DNA from: an uncultured Ruminococcus sp.
Lineage (GTDB): Bacteria; Bacillota; Clostridia; Oscillospirales; Acutalibacteraceae
DNA length: 5,763 nt
Assembly: GCA_900554995.1 (NCBI GenBank)
Contig: USJJ01000100.1
Location: 1 to 5,763 of the forward strand
Direction: 5' to 3'
Position 1 is the stretch's first letter. Each line of letters opens with the position of its first letter. Below, piece after piece: positions 3,696 through 5,763 of this stretch. The notes below the pieces were generated by a model. It was not told the DNA's origin, did no database searches, and saw only the letters and a program-made list of their open reading frames with translations. Position numbers and translations under genes: made by a program.

Positions 3696-5763
3696 ATGGC
3701 AACTAAGTATACTTACCTTTTTTCCGAAGGTAACAAAGACATGCGTAATCTCCTCGGCGGTAAAGGTGCAAACCTTGCAGAGATGACCAACATCGGTCTT
3801 CCTGTTCCCCAGGGATTTACGATCACAACAGAAGCTTGCACAAAGTATTATGAAGATGGCAAGAAGATTAATGATGAGATTAAGGGTCAGATTATGGACT
3901 ACATCGAGAAGATGGAAGAGATCACCGGCAAGAAGTTCGGCGATAAGAAGAATCCTCTTCTCGTTTCCGTTCGTTCGGGTGCCCGTGCTTCCATGCCCGG
4001 TATGATGGACACAATTCTTAACCTTGGTCTTAACGAGGACGTTGTTGAGACAATCGCTGAGATGTCAGGCAATCCGCGTTGGGCTTGGGACTGTTACAGA
4101 AGATTTATCCAGATGTACTCCGACGTTGTTATGGAAGTCGGCAAGAAGTACTTCGAGGAGCTTATTGATAAGATGAAGGCCGAGAAGGGCGTTACTCAGG
4201 ACGTTGAGCTTACAGCCGATGACCTCAAGGTTCTCGCAGGTCAGTTCAAGGATGAGTACAAGTCAAAGATCGGTGCTGACTTCCCGTCAGACCCGAAGGA
4301 GCAGCTTATGGGTGCTGTTGAGGCTGTTTTCCGTTCATGGGACAACCCGCGTGCCAACGTTTACCGTCGTGACAACGATATCCCTTATTCATGGGGTACT
4401 GCCGTTAACGTACAGTCAATGGCATTCGGTAATATGGGTGACGATTGCGGTACCGGCGTTGCTTTCACCCGTGACCCGGCAACAGGCGCAAAGGGCCTCT
4501 TCGGTGAGTTCCTTACAAATGCACAGGGTGAGGACGTTGTTGCAGGTGTTCGTACACCGATGAAGATTTCCGAGATGGCTGACAAGTTCCCCGAGGCTTT
4601 CAAGCAGTTCCAGGATGTTTGCCATACTCTTGAGGATCATTACAGAGATATGCAGGATATGGAGTTCACAGTTGAGCACGGTAAGCTCTTCATGCTCCAG
4701 ACAAGAAACGGTAAGAGAACAGCTCAGGCTGCCCTCAAGATCGCTTGTGACCTCGTTGACGAGGGAATGATCGACGAGAAGCAGGCTGTTAAGATGATCG
4801 ACCCGAGAAACCTTGACACACTTCTTCATCCCCAGTTCGATGCTAAGGCTCTTAAGGCTGCTACACCGATGGGCAAGGGTCTCGGCGCATCTCCGGGTGC
4901 TGCTTGCGGTAAGATCGTATTCTCTGCAGAGGACGCTGTTGAGTGGGCTGCAAGAGGCGAGAAGGTTGTTCTTGTTCGTCTTGAGACTTCTCCCGAGGAT
5001 ATCACAGGTATGAAGTCCGCTCAGGGTATTCTTACAGTTCGCGGCGGTATGACATCTCACGCAGCCGTTGTTGCCCGTGGTATGGGTACCTGCTGTGTAT
5101 CCGGCTGCGGCGACATCAAGATGGATGAAGCCAACAAGAAGTTCGAGCTTGCAGGCAAGACCTTCGTTGAGGGTGACTACATCTCAATCGACGGTTCAAC
5201 AGGTAACATCTATGACGGAATCATCCCGACTGTTGACGCTCAGATCGCAGGCGAGTTCGGCAGAGTTATGGAGTGGGCTGACAAGTACAGAAGACTTAAG
5301 GTTCGTACAAATGCAGATACTCCGGCAGATGCTAAGAAGGCAAGAGAGCTCGGCGCAGAGGGTATCGGTCTTTGCCGTACAGAGCATATGTTCTTCGAGG
5401 CAGACAGAATCGCTGCTTTCCGTGAGATGATTTGTGCAGATACTCTCGAGGAGAGAGAGGCTGCTCTTGATAAGATTCTTCCGTATCAGCAGGGCGACTT
5501 TGAGAAGCTCTATGAGGCTCTTGAAGGTAACCCGGTTACAATCCGTTTCCTTGATCCGCCGCTTCATGAGTTCGTTCCGACTGAGGAAGCCGACATCAAG
5601 GCTCTTGCAGATGCACAGGGCAAGTCCGTTGAGGACATCAAGGCTCTCATCAGCTCTCTCCATGAGTTCAACCCGATGATGGGTCACCGTGGATGCCGTC
5701 TTACAGTCACATATCCTGAGATTGCTAAGATGCAGACAAAGGCTGTTATCCGTGCAGCTATCA
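3696..5763 (+). CDS. ppdK: Pyruvate, phosphate dikinase (5' part, runs off the window)
   Basis: PPDK interconverts ATP, phosphate and pyruvate with AMP, pyrophosphate and phosphoenolpyruvate; in anaerobes it can serve glycolysis or gluconeogenesis. The frame is open from the ATG at 3696 to the right edge: 689 codons of about 874 expected, so about 185 residues are missing. The N-terminal ATP-grasp domain (about 1-340) has LLGGKGANLAEM (19-30), SVRSGARASMPGMMDT with Arg93, and Glu323, Gln335 and Arg337. The central swivelling domain (about 385-510) has GGMTSHAAVVARG with the phosphohistidine His455. The C-terminal barrel begins with VRTNADTP and GIGLCRTEHMFF (Arg561), RFLDPPLHEF (Arg617) and HEFNPMMGHRGCR. 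From position 323 on, numbering agrees with Clostridium symbiosum PPDK. The barrel metal ligands and catalytic Cys831 lie outside the window. GGAGGT at 3683-3688 is seven bases before the ATG. Biased codon use (AAG, GTT, CCG, CTT/CTC) suggests high expression. Confidence 0.98.
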   Translation, partial: MATKYTYLFSEGNKDMRNLLGGKGANLAEMTNIGLPVPQGFTITTEACTKYYEDGKKINDEIKGQIMDYIEKMEEITGKKFGDKKNPLLVSVRSGARASMPGMMDTILNLGLNEDVVETIAEMSGNPRWAWDCYRRFIQMYSDVVMEVGKKYFEELIDKMKAEKGVTQDVELTADDLKVLAGQFKDEYKSKIGADFPSDPKEQLMGAVEAVFRSWDNPRANVYRRDNDIPYSWGTAVNVQSMAFGNMGDDCGTGVAFTRDPATGAKGLFGEFLTNAQGEDVVAGVRTPMKISEMADKFPEAFKQFQDVCHTLEDHYRDMQDMEFTVEHGKLFMLQTRNGKRTAQAALKIACDLVDEGMIDEKQAVKMIDPRNLDTLLHPQFDAKALKAATPMGKGLGASPGAACGKIVFSAEDAVEWAARGEKVVLVRLETSPEDITGMKSAQGILTVRGGMTSHAAVVARGMGTCCVSGCGDIKMDEANKKFELAGKTFVEGDYISIDGSTGNIYDGIIPTVDAQIAGEFGRVMEWADKYRRLKVRTNADTPADAKKARELGAEGIGLCRTEHMFFEADRIAAFREMICADTLEEREAALDKILPYQQGDFEKLYEALEGNPVTIRFLDPPLHEFVPTEEADIKALADAQGKSVEDIKALISSLHEFNPMMGHRGCRLTVTYPEIAKMQTKAVIRAAI

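Noticed and set aside
4204..4563. Plus-strand open frames overlapping ppdK in another frame (also 5068-5430 and 5434-5679)
   Set aside because: They are out-of-frame readings of conserved PPDK codons, and the products are Arg/Ser-rich and unlike real proteins.
4416..5060. Long open frame of 214 codons antisense to ppdK
   Set aside because: It lies wholly inside the strongly supported ppdK gene. The product is Ser/Leu/Cys-rich with no recognisable pattern, and biased ppdK codon use leaves few stops in this frame.
5196..5687. 163-codon open frame antisense to ppdK
   Set aside because: Same reason: a shadow of ppdK with an unlikely composition and no recognisable family.

Overview
The window is a stretch of ordinary bacterial chromosome carrying five protein genes: secG, pth, an unrecognised lipoprotein gene, glmU and the first four fifths of ppdK. 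The gene families, strong AGGAGG-type ribosome binding sites, T-rich intrinsic terminators, moderate GC content in genes and AT-rich intergenic DNA point to a low-to-mid GC Firmicute of class Clostridia. A Ruminococcus-like member of the Oscillospiraceae is my best guess, from the character of the proteins and not from any search. Pyruvate phosphate dikinase as a well-expressed glycolytic enzyme fits a strict anaerobe of this kind.

Layout. Bases 1-224 hold no convincing gene: they contain inverted repeats, then a plausible promoter and ribosome binding site for secG (225-479, + strand). secG is a single-gene unit ending in an intrinsic terminator at 497-530. A second hairpin at 547-601 ends a transcript arriving from the other side. 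That transcript is a minus-strand operon running glmU (3438-2038), lipoprotein (2027-1299), pth (1217-615). glmU and the lipoprotein gene are only 10 bases apart. An 81-base gap with a 17-bp hairpin separates the lipoprotein gene from pth. The 257-base gap 3439-3695 is a divergent promoter region: a good promoter candidate reads left into glmU and another reads right into ppdK (3696 to beyond 5763).

Functions. glmU makes UDP-N-acetylglucosamine for peptidoglycan, pth recycles peptidyl-tRNA, secG is part of the Sec translocon, and ppdK interconverts pyruvate and phosphoenolpyruvate using ATP/AMP and phosphate/pyrophosphate. The lipoprotein has a clear lipobox but no recognised domain. In Bacillus and many relatives glmU is followed by prs (and often ctc) before pth; here the lipoprotein gene takes that place.

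I see no CRISPR array, mobile element, tRNA or rRNA, and no undescribed multi-gene system. The points most worth a second look are non-coding: a near-perfect dyad over the predicted ppdK start site, a hairpin before pth whose imperfections are all G-U compatible only in the pth-sense RNA, and the lipoprotein inserted between glmU and pth.
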